Source: Heliopora coerulea
Taxonomy: Eukaryota > Cnidaria > Anthozoa > Scleralcyonacea > Helioporidae
Assembly: GCA_030142905.1 (NCBI GenBank)
Contig: JASJOG010000020.1
Span: 1,611,501 to 1,675,500, forward strand
Direction of reading: 5' to 3'
Length of the DNA: 64,000 nucleotides
Below, one piece after another: positions 1 to 11,945 of this stretch; within the stretch, counting starts at the first letter, position 1, and every line of letters begins with the position of its first letter. Below the pieces are notes generated by a model that worked only from the letters and a program-made list of their open reading frames with translations, had not been told where the DNA came from and ran no database searches. The position numbers and the translations under genes are program-made.

Positions 1-168
1 GATATCTCCAAGCTCTTATATCTGTAACATATACATATGGTGAGATTCCCTTAACCCTTAAGGCTCATAACATCGTCAGATCCTTTTACTCCGGCGAACG
101 CCAAACATTTTCACTCGTCAAGGTCGGATCTACGGCCTACCAGGGGTTAATATTTGAAGAGTAGCTAC

Positions 169-454
169 CTTTAAGAGATGGTTCAAACATTTGTCCTTCT
201 CGCTTCTCCAAGGACCTTCCATCTTCCAATAGGTTTTACCAAGATTAAAATGATTTTCAGCAATGTCCTTTTGCAATTCAATCAGCTGAGTAAAACTATT
301 CCAAGAAGAAATGAAACGAAACAACTAATGAAAGTCTTCAACTTATTTGTTGGTCTACCTTGCAGTCTGGTAATGTCGGTTAATCTGCACGTCTTTGGAT
401 CAGGTGAGCCTTTCCGTGGGTTCATATCCCTTCCCAATGGAGGGTGTCTCTGTC

Positions 455-517
<63 letters not shown>

Positions 518-3500
518 TTCTCCAACTCACTCCCTCCCTCCCTCCCACCCACCCACACATACCACCACAAACATGTACACTCTAACCCAGTGCCTGCTCC
601 CCTTTTACTCCTCTCAGCTCTATTACTTCTTCCTTCTTTCTTTCCTTTCTTTAATGACTTTGCCTTTCTTGCTGTGTCAGCCCTAGTTTTCACCTTCACT
701 GGTTTCAACAAAAAGAAATGAATGAGTGAATGAGCTGGCAAACAAAAAGAAAAGCGAACAAACGAATGAACGTGAGAATGTATTAATGCATAACCAAGTA
801 ACGACGCGAATGTGTACCTCTTCTCGGCTTTTTCGTATTGTCCTTCAGCTGAATAAATTTCTCCCTGGAGTAAATCAGTTTGCACATCAGCAAAAATGTG
901 TTCCGTTTTTGAATATTACACGTACGTAAAGCACCAAAGTAAAATTGTTCAAATAAAAAAAAAAACATAAAAAAAATAAATAAAAATTAAGTAAATAAAT
1001 AAATAACCGTTGTCTAACGTTATACACCATTGTGATCCATACCTCAAGGGCAAGCCAAATTGACATAGCATCATTGCTTACACCTCGACAGTTTTCCAGG
1101 CACTATTGGACAGATTAATAAAAGAAAAATTAAGCAGGTTCATCACAACAAATACATATCCGACTGCTAAATGGCCACCCTCCTGAGCACCTTAAGACCT
1201 ATCCACACAATACGATTATCGTATACGATTCTTCACTTTGGCGTATGCGATTATATTATAAAAGCACAACTCCTGCTCGCTATTTGCTCGCGAATGTTGC
1301 AATTGGTCCTGAAGACTCTTATGACTGAATCGGATACATCACAACGAACACTCGTATACGAAAGTCGTATCGTGAAAATGGGCCTAACAACGGTACATCC
1401 GATCTTTACGTGAAACAATCATCACCTTCTTGGCAGATTCCAAATCATCGAGTCTAAGGAATGTCTTTCCAAGTTCAACATGCACGTCCACTGCGTTAGG
1501 TCGTAATTTTAAAACCTAAATAAAGGCATACACTTGTATTAAATGCAAACGAAGAAGTCATATAAATTCAATTCGTTCACACCTTATAAACTACAGTCTA
1601 TGATCTACAGTCTTTGCTGTAAACTACAGTCTTTTCTTTACTAGATTGCAATCGCTAGATTGCTTCCTTTGCTAGAAACTTGGCAAGAAATTACGGTCTT
1701 GGCTAACATTGTCGAGCAAAAATGGAGCACTGACTGAACTGTTTGAAAGTCTGTTCTAATCGAGGGATGTTTTCGGCTGATCTTACTTTGTAACCAAGTT
1801 GTGCATTATCTGTTGGGCTAATGTCCAATGTATTCAGCCATGTTGTAAATCCCTGAAAACTGAAAAACCAAAGTTGATCCCCATACTTCCCTGGTCTCCA
1901 TCTATTTCTATCTGTTTATCCACAATTTAATTATAAGTAAAACCATGGCATGAGGAAAATTAGTGATTAAATGTCCCCGAAAGCCGAGGGAGGTTTTGGT
2001 CAGGTTTCCTCTTTTGTGGGAAAATTAGTAGAAGTATGCACACTGAGGGAATTTAGGAATTAAATCTCCCCTTGAGAACAATAGAAACGCAGGTCATCAT
2101 AATATTACTTTAAATAAGGACGTAGTGCTGAGAAGACTTAAGTTGCATGACCCTTACCTCGTTGAAATATTCAACAGATGAAGTGATTTTGTCTTTTCCT
2201 TGCTTGCTACAGGCTATAGCTCTACAGGTACTGCAAAACAATGATAAAGATTTTGACAAGTGAGACGGCAGTTGACATCATTTTATTTTTCACATAAATA
2301 CGGACACTCACAGGACTCAGCCTTTCAGCATTCCGCATTCAACGCAATAATGATTAGTTCTGAAATCGCCACAAAATGTAAGTAGTCACCCTCAGTAGGT
2401 ATTCTCACCTCAACTTGAAATGAATTAAAGCGGCATCACCAAGAATGGTTTCCTCTTTGAAAGCTGAAAGACCTAAAAAAGAGAATTTAAAAAAGAACTT
2501 AAAAAAGATAGGACGGCTTTCATTTTAATACTGTGTAATTTTTTAATACTGTGTAATTTTAATCGTAAGTTCGTCACAAACAATGGCAAACGGTTAGAGA
2601 CGGTTTGATGGTTAACCTTTTCAAATGTGTCGTATTACGACGCTATTGTGTAGGCGACCTTTGGAAGCGATAACTAAAGATGGAACAAGCTATGCGTTGA
2701 AGCGTTGTTTACCATTGTGTGCAACAATAATGCGTCCTTCCTTATGGTCAGCAATCAGTGTTTGTAATGGGATCTGTTGTTTCCGACGGTCTGTAATGAT
2801 CATCGAGAGGTTGCCTAGGTGCGCGTGTGCAAGTAAGCGCGTCCGTGCGAGTATGCGAGTTCGTGCGTTCCGGTATGCAAGTGCAGGCGGATGAGAGACA
2901 GCGCTAGTGCGTGCGTGCAGGTATGGAAGTGCGCGAGTGTATGCACGTGTGTAAGTGTATGCGTTCAAAGAAATCGTTTAACTACAAACTATTTTTGGTT
3001 GCTATATGCCGAAAGTCTATTTTAACACTGCTCAACATAAACTGCCAAAAGAAATTTCATGAGGAGTGAAACTCAGTAAAAGCAAAGAATAAGTGAAAGT
3101 AGAAACTAGTTGGCAGATCAGTATGAGAGATTTTTGCGGATATATTTACTTGGTTAGCATGCAGAGTATCATTAGTGACTCTTTCACACCTTTTGTTGCA
3201 CTTTTTTCCCCATCAGCATATTCATGACGTGATAGTTGAACGGTTGATAGAAAATACCAGCCAGGAGAAGATGAAAGAAGAGCCTGGATTCCTGAAAGAA
3301 AAAAACAATTTAAGAGATACAAGAAGAGAAGGTAAAAACTCAACAAAAAAACTATAATAACCGTTGACGGAGAAGAAATAATAAAGCCCAGCAAAAAACA
3401 CGCAAAATAGGCATATTAAAGGTTTAAAATGTAATTCTAACGTTTCGTTGCTGCACGCAACATCCTCAGAGAATGTTGGATCGGAGGATGTTGCGTGCAG

Positions 3501-6500
3501 CAACGAAACGTTAGAATTACATTTTAAACCTTTAATATGCCTATTTTGCGTGTTTTTTGCTGGGCTTTATTATTTCTTCTCCGTCTGCGATTCCCGCCTG
3601 GTACCTGTCACCCGTATAATAACCGTTATGAATTACTTTTAAGTAAAGGACATAGATACATTACCATCTTGAAGGAGCTCCTTTGCCTGACTAAGGTCTT
3701 TTTCAAATAACTTCACTTTGCCCAAGCCAAGCAAACCAAGTGGAGATCCAGGATTTATCGCGAGCAGTTCTCCATAGATGCTGGGTTCTTCCTCGCAGAC
3801 TTCTGTAAAACAGATTTTGTATTAAAAGCACGTAAATGTTTATTTTTAGGTAAGTAGTATTCAAATGTAGTGATTTTCAAACGTTCTGGATTTTAACATT
3901 ACTTTTCCACTGTCATCATTTGTTCAGACTTAAAACTGAAAAGCTTCGTTGGAAAATGGTCTTAATCCCTTCCTAACGAGACCGGCCCGTCCCTTCAGAT
4001 GGATAAAATTGCCCGGTGGTAGACAGAGAAAGATAACCTAGCGGTAGCCACAATGAAACATGAAAGACCGTCTTAGGAATGATCTCACTTGTTAGAGTTC
4101 AACCAAATCTCACATTCCCTCCATTTTAACATCGCACAAACCTTGTATTTCCTCCAAATACATTCTTGCCAAAACGTTGATAGAAAATTCATCACTTTTG
4201 AAAAGCTGCCTCATTCGTTTCGCTTCCGATATGATGACCGTTTTTGGCAATACTGTACCATCAGGCTAACAAAGGCAAAAAAGCAATCGTTTGAGTTTGC
4301 CAAAAGACATCACAGGTCACTGAAATTATGAAATATAAATGTAAATTTTACCTTTTGGTCCAAAAGTAAGTTGATATAATTTCGGAAATAAATTCGGGTC
4401 TGGTCACTTGCTTCGATGTCGTCGCCAGTGAGAACCATTCTATACGCATGCAGCAACTGCAGTTTATGTAATCAAAAAAAAAACTGAGAAGTGAAACATC
4501 ATAATTATCTGTCATAGGGCTCTAATTCAAGACGTCTGGCAGTTCAGGGTCACACTACCTTTGGTAGGGCTGTGGAGATCGACAGAATCTGACCGTCCAA
4601 CTTTACAACATTTTTAGCCGGATTTTCAATTTAGTATTTGTGGTCGTCGTGAACTCACGTTTGAAGATAGGACGCCACTTTCTAGCAAAAGGATGTAAGC
4701 CAGGTCTTAAGCGGCGGCCATTTTGAGCTTAATTTCTGGTAATGCGTCCATTTTTGAAGGCCCCGGATCTGGAAGAACTTTGGTGATAATGCATTTTAAT
4801 CTCCATTGATTGATTGCCTGTTGTTAATACTGGTCGGACTTATTTCTACAAAGACGTTGACCAAATAACCGTTTTTTCGTATTCTTCTTCTTGTTTCCGT
4901 TCTCCTTCTGTTTCTTTTTGTACTTTTTCATCCGTTTCGTTATCCCCTTCTGACGACAAGAATGTACCGAATAACGAAACGGAAACACCACTTGGGGGGG
5001 GGGTTATGGATCCCACACACTCCTTCCCATACAATCTTTTAGCTTTCTTTTAGGTTGACTCCTGTCAACTTTTTAGCTTTCCGCACATCATTTGAAGGCT
5101 GACTTCCGCTTTCACATTTTTCGTCGAGAGCGTGCTGCGCTCAAAGCTGTGCATGAGAACAAGTTAGGTATTATGTGACATGTTAGATTGCAGATGGTCA
5201 AAGTTGTTTGTGGGCGTAGAAGGCTCTAAGTAGGCCTATCACTGCAATTTCGCTCGAACGATTTTCATTATTTTTTAGTTTGAGCGTACTACCCGTTCAA
5301 CCAAAAATCGGTAACTGGAGGTCGGCCTTTACATTACCAACGAAGCATTCTAATCTTATATAATTTGAGGAAACGTACAGCGAGTACAGTGAGTATTCTC
5401 TTTCGACAGGATTACGAGTACTCGCGAGTAGCAAGTCGTAACGAGTACTCGCAAAACTCGCTCCTCGAGAGTGAAGGTTACCTTACTACTTGCGAGCGGC
5501 ACTGTAAGTCCTAAGTCAAGCAAAGTTATGTACATATCTTTATATCCTAACAAAATCATTGACGGGAGGTTGTTGATATGTCATGCCACCAGATGCCTTT
5601 GATGGTACTGTGGACTGATGGTAATACTGATTTTGAAATTTTACCACCCAATGGTTCAGTTAGTCTTGAAATGATGGATCATGAAAAGTGGTTTTTCAAG
5701 TTACACACAAAACTTTTCGAGCCAGAGTGCATCAATTTATGTCGAATTCTTCATCTGACGGGGTTAGGAATTCATTCATTCACAAAAATTCCCCCCTCCA
5801 CAACTTTTTTTTTTTTTTCAATATCACTGTATGTCATGTATAAAGTAACTCACCTTAATTCTTTCAGCCGGAGCTAACGTGCTCTATCAAGGAAAAACAC
5901 AGATGTAATTAACTATTGTGCTGTATCTTGGTGAATTAAACGTAAGGCTGGTATGCAGTTTAGCTGACACAGGCAAACTGCTGACTTTTCAGAGTAAGAG
6001 TTAGAGCAGGGGTTGGGGTTGGGGTTGGGGTTAGGGGTTAGGGGTTAGGGGTTAGGGGTTAGGGTTAGGGGCTGAGCATCAAATACCAAACTCAAATTTA
6101 ACTGCAAAATGGAAGTTAAGCCATCAGATCCTTAAGGCTGGCCTACTTCAATATTGCTCAACAATCTAGTACATTGGTCTTCAAATGGCAGGTTCAGTAC
6201 TGCACCCCTTACTAAACTACCACTTCATAAATTTCCCCTTTAGATTTTGTACTCTTTGATCAGAACAAACTTAAAGAGCTCAGCAATGTTGAACATCCAT
6301 TGCATGGGCCACACAACATTTGGCAGACTGTCACTTGGAATTTGCATCTACTAGTTTAAGTTAAAACTCACTTGCAGTTATAATTCATTCATACACATAC
6401 CTCATTTTCTTGAAGTAGTGATATGATTTTACACCAGATGGAATATTGATCGTCTGCATGTCCAGTAACAGTTAGCAACATCAGTGCTTCTAAGGCCTGT

Positions 6501-7945
6501 TAAAAATTAAATGCCATAATCACTAACATGAAAACTTACAGTAAATGCCATAATTACCAATACTCATTGATTACAACCCTTTCCAGTCAAGATGTCTCCC
6601 CTCTGGTGTTTTGTGTCTGCTGGTAACCTGACTAAAATTTACAACTTGGATACAGACTAAAAAAGTTAATTGAGACAGTCTTAACCCCCTCTTTTCCAAG
6701 ACATCCCCTTTAATTAGTAATATTGTCCAGCATTAGCCAGAGTAAAATTATCTGGTGCTAGCCACAATGAAATTAAAAAGCAGGATAGGAACTGAAAAGT
6801 GCTGAAGTATAACTTTTTATTTTTGTATTTTAAGCTTGGTTTCATAAATTTCTGGTGATGTCGTCACCTTATCAATATGCTTTAGAAGTTTTTGTAAATC
6901 AGCTAATTTTATAACATAGTCTTTCCATTTCTTTTCATCAGAACTAAATAAAAACACAACATTAAACATATTAACAAATGAAGAGACAAATCAGCAAACA
7001 CAAAGCCAGTTGACACTGATAAAAATAATATAATAAGTACCTCTTGTAATAACTTATTAGTTTTTCATATACTTCAACCATGTCCTCCTTATTTTCATAA
7101 TCCTTCCCTCTCTCATACAAGGATGCTAACCCCTGAAAATCATTGTTATTGAAAGAGGTGGATACTGATTAGACATATCACTGCAACAATGCATCTCTTA
7201 AATCATGAAAAAGAATAAAGGATGTGCTAAATTACCAAGTAGCACTGGTAAAATGGGTTAGAAAGATGAACAAATAACCATATGAGCTTCAGGCAAGATG
7301 GTAAATTATGGTCTGAAAAAGGCTTTAACAAAAGTTTGTGCCACCAACCAGCCAGATCAAAAGTTCCAGCTGAATTAATGTGGATGCATAGCATAAACTA
7401 CACAAGTATAATTGTATTTAACAAATTTCCCACAGTACCTGCCATGCTAATATGTTTTCAGCATTAATATCAATAGCTTTCTTATAAGCTGCCTTGGCAT
7501 GTTCTGGTTTTTCCAACTCAAGAGAAGCCACTCCAACAAAAATAAATGCATTGTAGTTGGTTTTATCAAGCTTCAATACAGTCTAAGATAACCAAATTAT
7601 ATTAAATTAGGCAATTTATCACTTGATAACAAAACACTATTCTTGCATCATGTTCATAAGCTTATCACATGCTTACTGCAAACACATCTCATAACCAAGT
7701 TGTGAGATTTTTATGCATGCTCCTTTATTCTTATAAATTATCAATGATATAAATCTAACTGATCATAATATATGATCAATCACAACAACTGATACATATA
7801 CATATAGATATACATATACAATCATACATAGGTATACAATCATATATAGGTATACATAGGTATATACACATAAATATACATATATATACATAGATATATA
7901 TATACATATATACATGTATATACTTAGATATATATACATATATAC

Positions 7946-7994
<49 letters not shown>

Positions 7995-8291
7995 TGTGTT
8001 CCAGATATATACATCACCATCTGAATGTTTATTATATTGGTGTATTATTTTATGCACTCTAAAATAATGACGATGAAAAACAGAATTTTATTCATTTTAA
8101 AATAATTATAATAATCTTTGCAATTACTTGCAACATCAAAAGCAGGAAGTATTTTCTCTTCAGTTATCCGCTTTAAATAAATAAAAATTCATGGTTCACA
8201 CCTTGCAATGTTTTAGAGCCGTTTGATAATCTTTATTTTGAATGGCATCCCGGGCACTTTTTAATTCGCTTTTTACCTCCTTGGCCGCCAT
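169..8291 (-). CDS. SKIC3: SKIC3/TTC37 (superkiller complex TPR subunit), 5' part
   Basis: The TPR scaffold of the SKI complex, which feeds mRNA to the cytoplasmic exosome for 3'-5' decay. Exons in coding order: 8202-8291, 7439-7582, 7041-7132, 6868-6943, 6401-6496, 5854-5883, 4352-4456, 4142-4265, 3665-3802, 2409-2463, 2158-2230, 1787-1852, 1426-1515, 818-864, 169-295. They join in frame to 451 codons. The start [17 protein letters not shown] and the block [12 protein letters not shown] match remembered vertebrate TTC37 closely. TPR-type helices recur, for example [20 protein letters not shown] and [19 protein letters not shown]. Vertebrate proteins are about 1560 aa, so roughly 70% lies beyond the left edge. 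The 30-nt microexon 5854-5883 is needed for alignment. All introns in this model are GT-AG. Identity is very likely; individual borders are inferred from phase. Confidence 0.94.
444..540. repeat. Pyrimidine microsatellite (CTGT)n/(CTCT)n
   Basis: A run of CTGT then CTCT and CCCT units inside the SKIC3 intron between the exons at 818-864 and 169-295. It creates long spurious Ser/Leu/Cys-rich reading frames on both strands. Confidence 0.9.
1190..1390 (+). mobile_element. Dispersed TIR repeat family, copy 1
   Basis: Begins near AAGACCTATCCACACAATAC and ends near a complementary TCGTATCGTG...GGGCCT. Internally it carries GCTCGCGAATGTTGCAAT and a GATACATCACAACGAACA segment, all recurring at 16590-16750, 18530-18710, 25805-26165 and 59455-59585. 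No protein is encoded. It looks like a non-autonomous DNA transposon (MITE); superfamily unknown. Confidence 0.6.
3366..3585. repeat. Long foldback: 102-bp inverted repeat arms, 16-bp spacer
   Basis: Positions 3366-3467 are the reverse complement of 3484-3585 with no mismatch that I could see. The spacer is 3468-3483. It lies in a SKIC3 intron. Both arms carry CGAAACGTTAGAATT and the small stem GTTGC/GCAAC. Both strands give near-identical spurious peptides for that reason. Confidence 0.93.
5380..5500. repeat. GAGTACTCG-rich short palindromic segment
   Basis: Repeated ACGAGTACTCGCGAGTA / AACGAGTACTCGC units with partial self-complementarity inside a SKIC3 intron. Probably a small MITE remnant; no coding potential seen. 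Confidence 0.4.
6008..6072 (+). repeat. Interstitial telomere-like (TTGGGG/TTAGGG) array
   Basis: About eleven imperfect units moving from GGGGTT through GGGGTTA to GGGTTA, inside the SKIC3 intron between exons 6401-6496 and 5854-5883. Metazoan telomeres are usually TTAGGG, so this is an internal telomere-like tract. Confidence 0.85.
7785..7996. repeat. AT/ATAC microsatellite
   Basis: ATATAC/ATAG units leading into a pure (TA)n stretch near 7948-7988, within the first intron of SKIC3. Spurious Tyr/Ile frames read through it. Confidence 0.9.
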
Positions 8292-8921
8292 TTTGAATTC
8301 ACAAAATAACGCGTCAAGAAGAGTCTGGGAATGAGCAACCACAGCTTACCTGATCCACTTGCTGATAAAACGAGATCACGAGATGAAAAATCGACGTGAC
8401 GTGCAGAAATCTCGCACTCCAGATCCCTCTTAAGCCAGATGATGGAAATATGTCCATGGTCAAAATTTAACATCCCCTCCCCCAAAAAAAAAAATTAAGC
8501 GGAATGTTCTTTCACGTGGACGCCCATCATACCAAGTATACTTGTTTTTGCCATGAAATGATATAAAATTAATTGCACAGAAAAAGAACGGTAACTTACG
8601 AAATGTCCTTCTGGCTCCTGTCTTGATACTACAATACTTTAAGCTATTTTGCGCCTATGAATTTTTGGTTTTCGCGTGGTGAAATAGACTAGTCTGCTTC
8701 CGTTTTTTGCGAGTTCAAAATGTTAAACATTTGCGCACAATAGAAATATTCATCAACAGATTTATTCATCGAATGTTTGAATGCCGATATTGGCAATACC
8801 AAGTGTAGATTTATTGGGAACGTCTCGTTACGTACCTATTGTCGAGATTTCAAGCTCTTGATTTGTACCTTCATCAGAGGAAATGACAACGGTTTTTTGG
8901 CTCGCGTGAAATAATCGCCAT

Positions 8922-9056
8922 GTCAAGCAGTCTGAAAGTAATCACAAAACTTGTCGCTCGAAAGCTCCAGCTTGAGAAATCTGCTGAAGCCAAACTTACT
9001 TGGAAGACTGATCACCAAAACAGAATGGGAGCAGTCTTTAGTTCGCAACAGTGACA
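8922..9056 (+). CDS. Possible small ORF, 44 aa
   Basis: ATG in a favourable CGCCATGT context about 630 bp upstream of SKIC3 on the opposite strand. It starts MSSSLKVITKLVARKLQLEK and ends ...GAVFSSQQ, with a basic amphipathic look. It could be a first exon, an upstream ORF or chance. There is no family match that I know and no convincing downstream exon, so this is a low-confidence entry. Confidence 0.15.
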
Positions 9057-9079
9057 AGTATCACCAGGCGCGAAGAATG

Positions 9080-9299
9080 AGACCCCGTTCACACGATACC
9101 GGTACGAAATGAAACCGTAACGAAATTATTACGGTTAGGCCTTGCGTTCACACGGTACCAGTATGAAAAAGCATGAAACCGTAATGCTAACCGTAACGAC
9201 TTGAAACCGTAATGTGAAACCGTAATCGTGTGAACAGGTTCGTACCGTGGTATTTTGATATCGGTGCAGTTTCGTACCGGTATCGTGTGAACGGGGTCT
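9080..9299. mobile_element. 220-bp MITE with 30-bp perfect TIRs
   Basis: The left end 9080-9109 (AGACCCCGTTCACACGATAC...) is the exact reverse complement of 9270-9299. The interior is built from repeated GAAACCGTAA / TTACGGTT units. No ORF. It is a non-autonomous DNA transposon by structure. I could not define a target-site duplication by eye. Confidence 0.85.
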
Positions 9300-11892
9300 G
9301 GGAGAGGTAGTTGAAACTGCCAAGAATCTTACGATTTTCTAAGAGGATCACCCACTGTGAACAGCACATGATCGGCAACTTTTGGTCAATATTTTTGATG
9401 TCTTATTCCTAATTAGTTTTAGTAGAAACCTACCAGAAGTCTTAGGCAGATTTTACTATCTGACTGGCTACGCTACTCAATATTCAGTAGTCGAGAGATA
9501 TGGAACAGCGCCTGACTAGTCAATAAGCCTAATTTTTCACTGCTAATCAACGCTTGTTCCCAGTTTTTTGTAACAAATTTGAAACGCTAGCATAACTTTG
9601 TTTGTACTAAATAAATTGGATTACTAGCTCTCAATTTCTTTGAGATGATCCTTTGCAGCTCGTAACCTAATTCACTACGCCTTTTGTATTCTTAGGTGAT
9701 TAGAGTGAGCAGTTTGTTCACGAAACGTGAGCCGGTGAAGATCTGAGATAACCAGTTGAGACACCAGGATCCGTAGTGTGGGATACAAAAATCGGCGTTA
9801 GTCCGTCTGCGAAGTCCAAACGTTTCCTCAGTGCTATACACTTTTCACTAGCAAAAGCGCACCTTTTCCCAACTTTCTGTATTTAATATCCATTTAACCA
9901 TAGAATAAGACATAGTGACCATAATGCAATAGCGACTATCCAAGGAACACAAAGAAAAAGAATTGCCCCACCTCCATTCTCTCAACATATTGAATACGGA
10001 TTTGGACCAATTGGAAGAACGACTCTCTTGAGAAGTGGAGGGCACGTGCCTCTATGGTCCCTCCAGGCGCCGCCATTGGAGACAATAGATCAAATGCTCA
10101 ACAATGTATAATTGCTGTAACACGATGTTTCAGCGATAGTTTTTCTGGACTAACACACTTCTTTCAACCATGTCTGGAAGTTTAATGTGTATCAAATACG
10201 TTCTTTCTTACCCTACGTGGCCACATAGGAACTTTGTTCCGAATAATCTGATACTTTTACGCAAATACCTCTCAATCAACCATACGAGAAGGTACATAGC
10301 ACTTCCAAACATCTCCAAAGGCCAACGCTGACACCATTTCACGAACATTATGTTTCGCCGTGTCGAAAATCAAATTTTGTGCCTGCATTTGACGTGGTAT
10401 GGACAACAATATCCTCCATATCATCAGGCCGTGGGAAGAACATGTAAGTCATAAAAGAGAGAAAAACGTTCTCTGGTTAAAACGGCTAGTTTAAAGAACT
10501 TTGAGCCGAGTGCCAGCAGCCTGCAGTCTTTAACTGGTTGTGAGTTGGATGCAGAAAAATGATCACACCTACGTGCTGCGCTCAAGTGCTGCGTAGGTAG
10601 AACGTCTTAGAGTAGAAAATAGAAAAAATTGACTGATTTTTAGACTAATGAACTGATGGTGAAAGACTAAAAGGTTAAGGAACCACCAGTACTGAAAACA
10701 ACTAATCCTAACGTCTCGAGCGAAGGCTCTTGGCCGCGTCTCACTCTCCGACGAAATTTGCTTGGGACAGCAGCGGGCTCCAACCAACGGCCGCTATGCC
10801 ACAGATAAACGAACGAGTTCACGTGTTATCACAGCCATGGTACCCTGAACTTTTAGGTACACTAAGAAAAATGCAACAATAAAAATCAGTCTTTATTCTT
10901 TGGTATATTTACTATATGCAGTATACTATAGCATTTCGTATACATTTAGTAAAACTTTTGCATCAGTCCAGAATGGAAAGATCGACGTGTTCCAACAGGT
11001 TTAATCGTTTTGTGTCAATCAACCGTAGCTAGATCAATTTATGCTATCATAGCAACCGCAAGAAATTGAATGAAAGCTGCTGAATATTTAAACATTTTGA
11101 CTTAGGCTGGTGGAATGCCTGAAATTCTTCAACAAATACTGACGGTCTCTTTCGCCATGACGTATAAAATGACAAAGTACTTCAGAGAAGTGTACTTCTC
11201 AGGCACATTAAAGCCACTAACTCAACGACAAAGTTGAAGCATAAATATAGAATGAAATGAATTGTCAAAATAGTACACGAAGTAAAATGCTTCACACTTA
11301 AGAGGGTGAAGGCTTGTGCGTTTCATTACAATACAAATTAACTCCTTGTAATCTACTGTAAAAGGGCAATCTTGCACTGAAATCGCGGACAAACCGTCTT
11401 CGCAATCACGTCAGTGATTACTCCCACACAACATTAAATGTACATAAACACATAACATATTCATATTTACGTTTTATAGCATTTTTACAACCAGTCTAAT
11501 ATACAACACTTCGTCAATTCACATAATTGCATCGTTGTACGAAGGTATTATAACATTCCAAAGGCTTCATGCTAATAAAGTGTTGTTAAGTAATGCTTGT
11601 ATTATTGCGGGTATTGTATAGGTGTACAGCGACTCCTAAAACGTAGCTACACTGCAATTCCACGCTCTACTAAAACGGCCTGAACGGTCAAGTTCTTGCC
11701 AATTCATTAACGATTAAAAGAGTTTATATCGCCAAGGTGCAACTGAAATTAACGCAAGAATGCACTAATTTTTTCTTCCTCAAAGACTCTTACACGAGAC
11801 AAAATATCGCAAGAAGAGCTTCCGCTCTCATTGTTCCTACTCTGTTATATCAAGTGTCTTTACATGATTCTTCTCTGACTCCGTTCATACTC

Positions 11893-11900
11893 TTATATAG
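11893..11900 (+). promoter_or_regulatory. Possible TATA element
   Basis: TTATATAG lies about 46 bp upstream of the ATG at 11946, which would give a very short 5' UTR. Position fits a core promoter for the synaptotagmin-like gene, but the region is AT-rich and chance is possible. Confidence 0.3.
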
Positions 11901-11945
11901 CGATGTCGTACTCCTATAATATCAGAAACGAAACATGAGTTCAGA

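Larger units (their letters stand above)
8292..11892. other. Spacer between SKIC3 and the synaptotagmin-like gene
   Basis: About 3.6 kb between the SKIC3 start and the next plus-strand gene. It should hold the SKIC3 promoter. I see one MITE (9080-9299) and one weak 44-codon ORF at 8922. No RNA gene or conserved protein was recognised in the rest. Confidence 0.6.
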
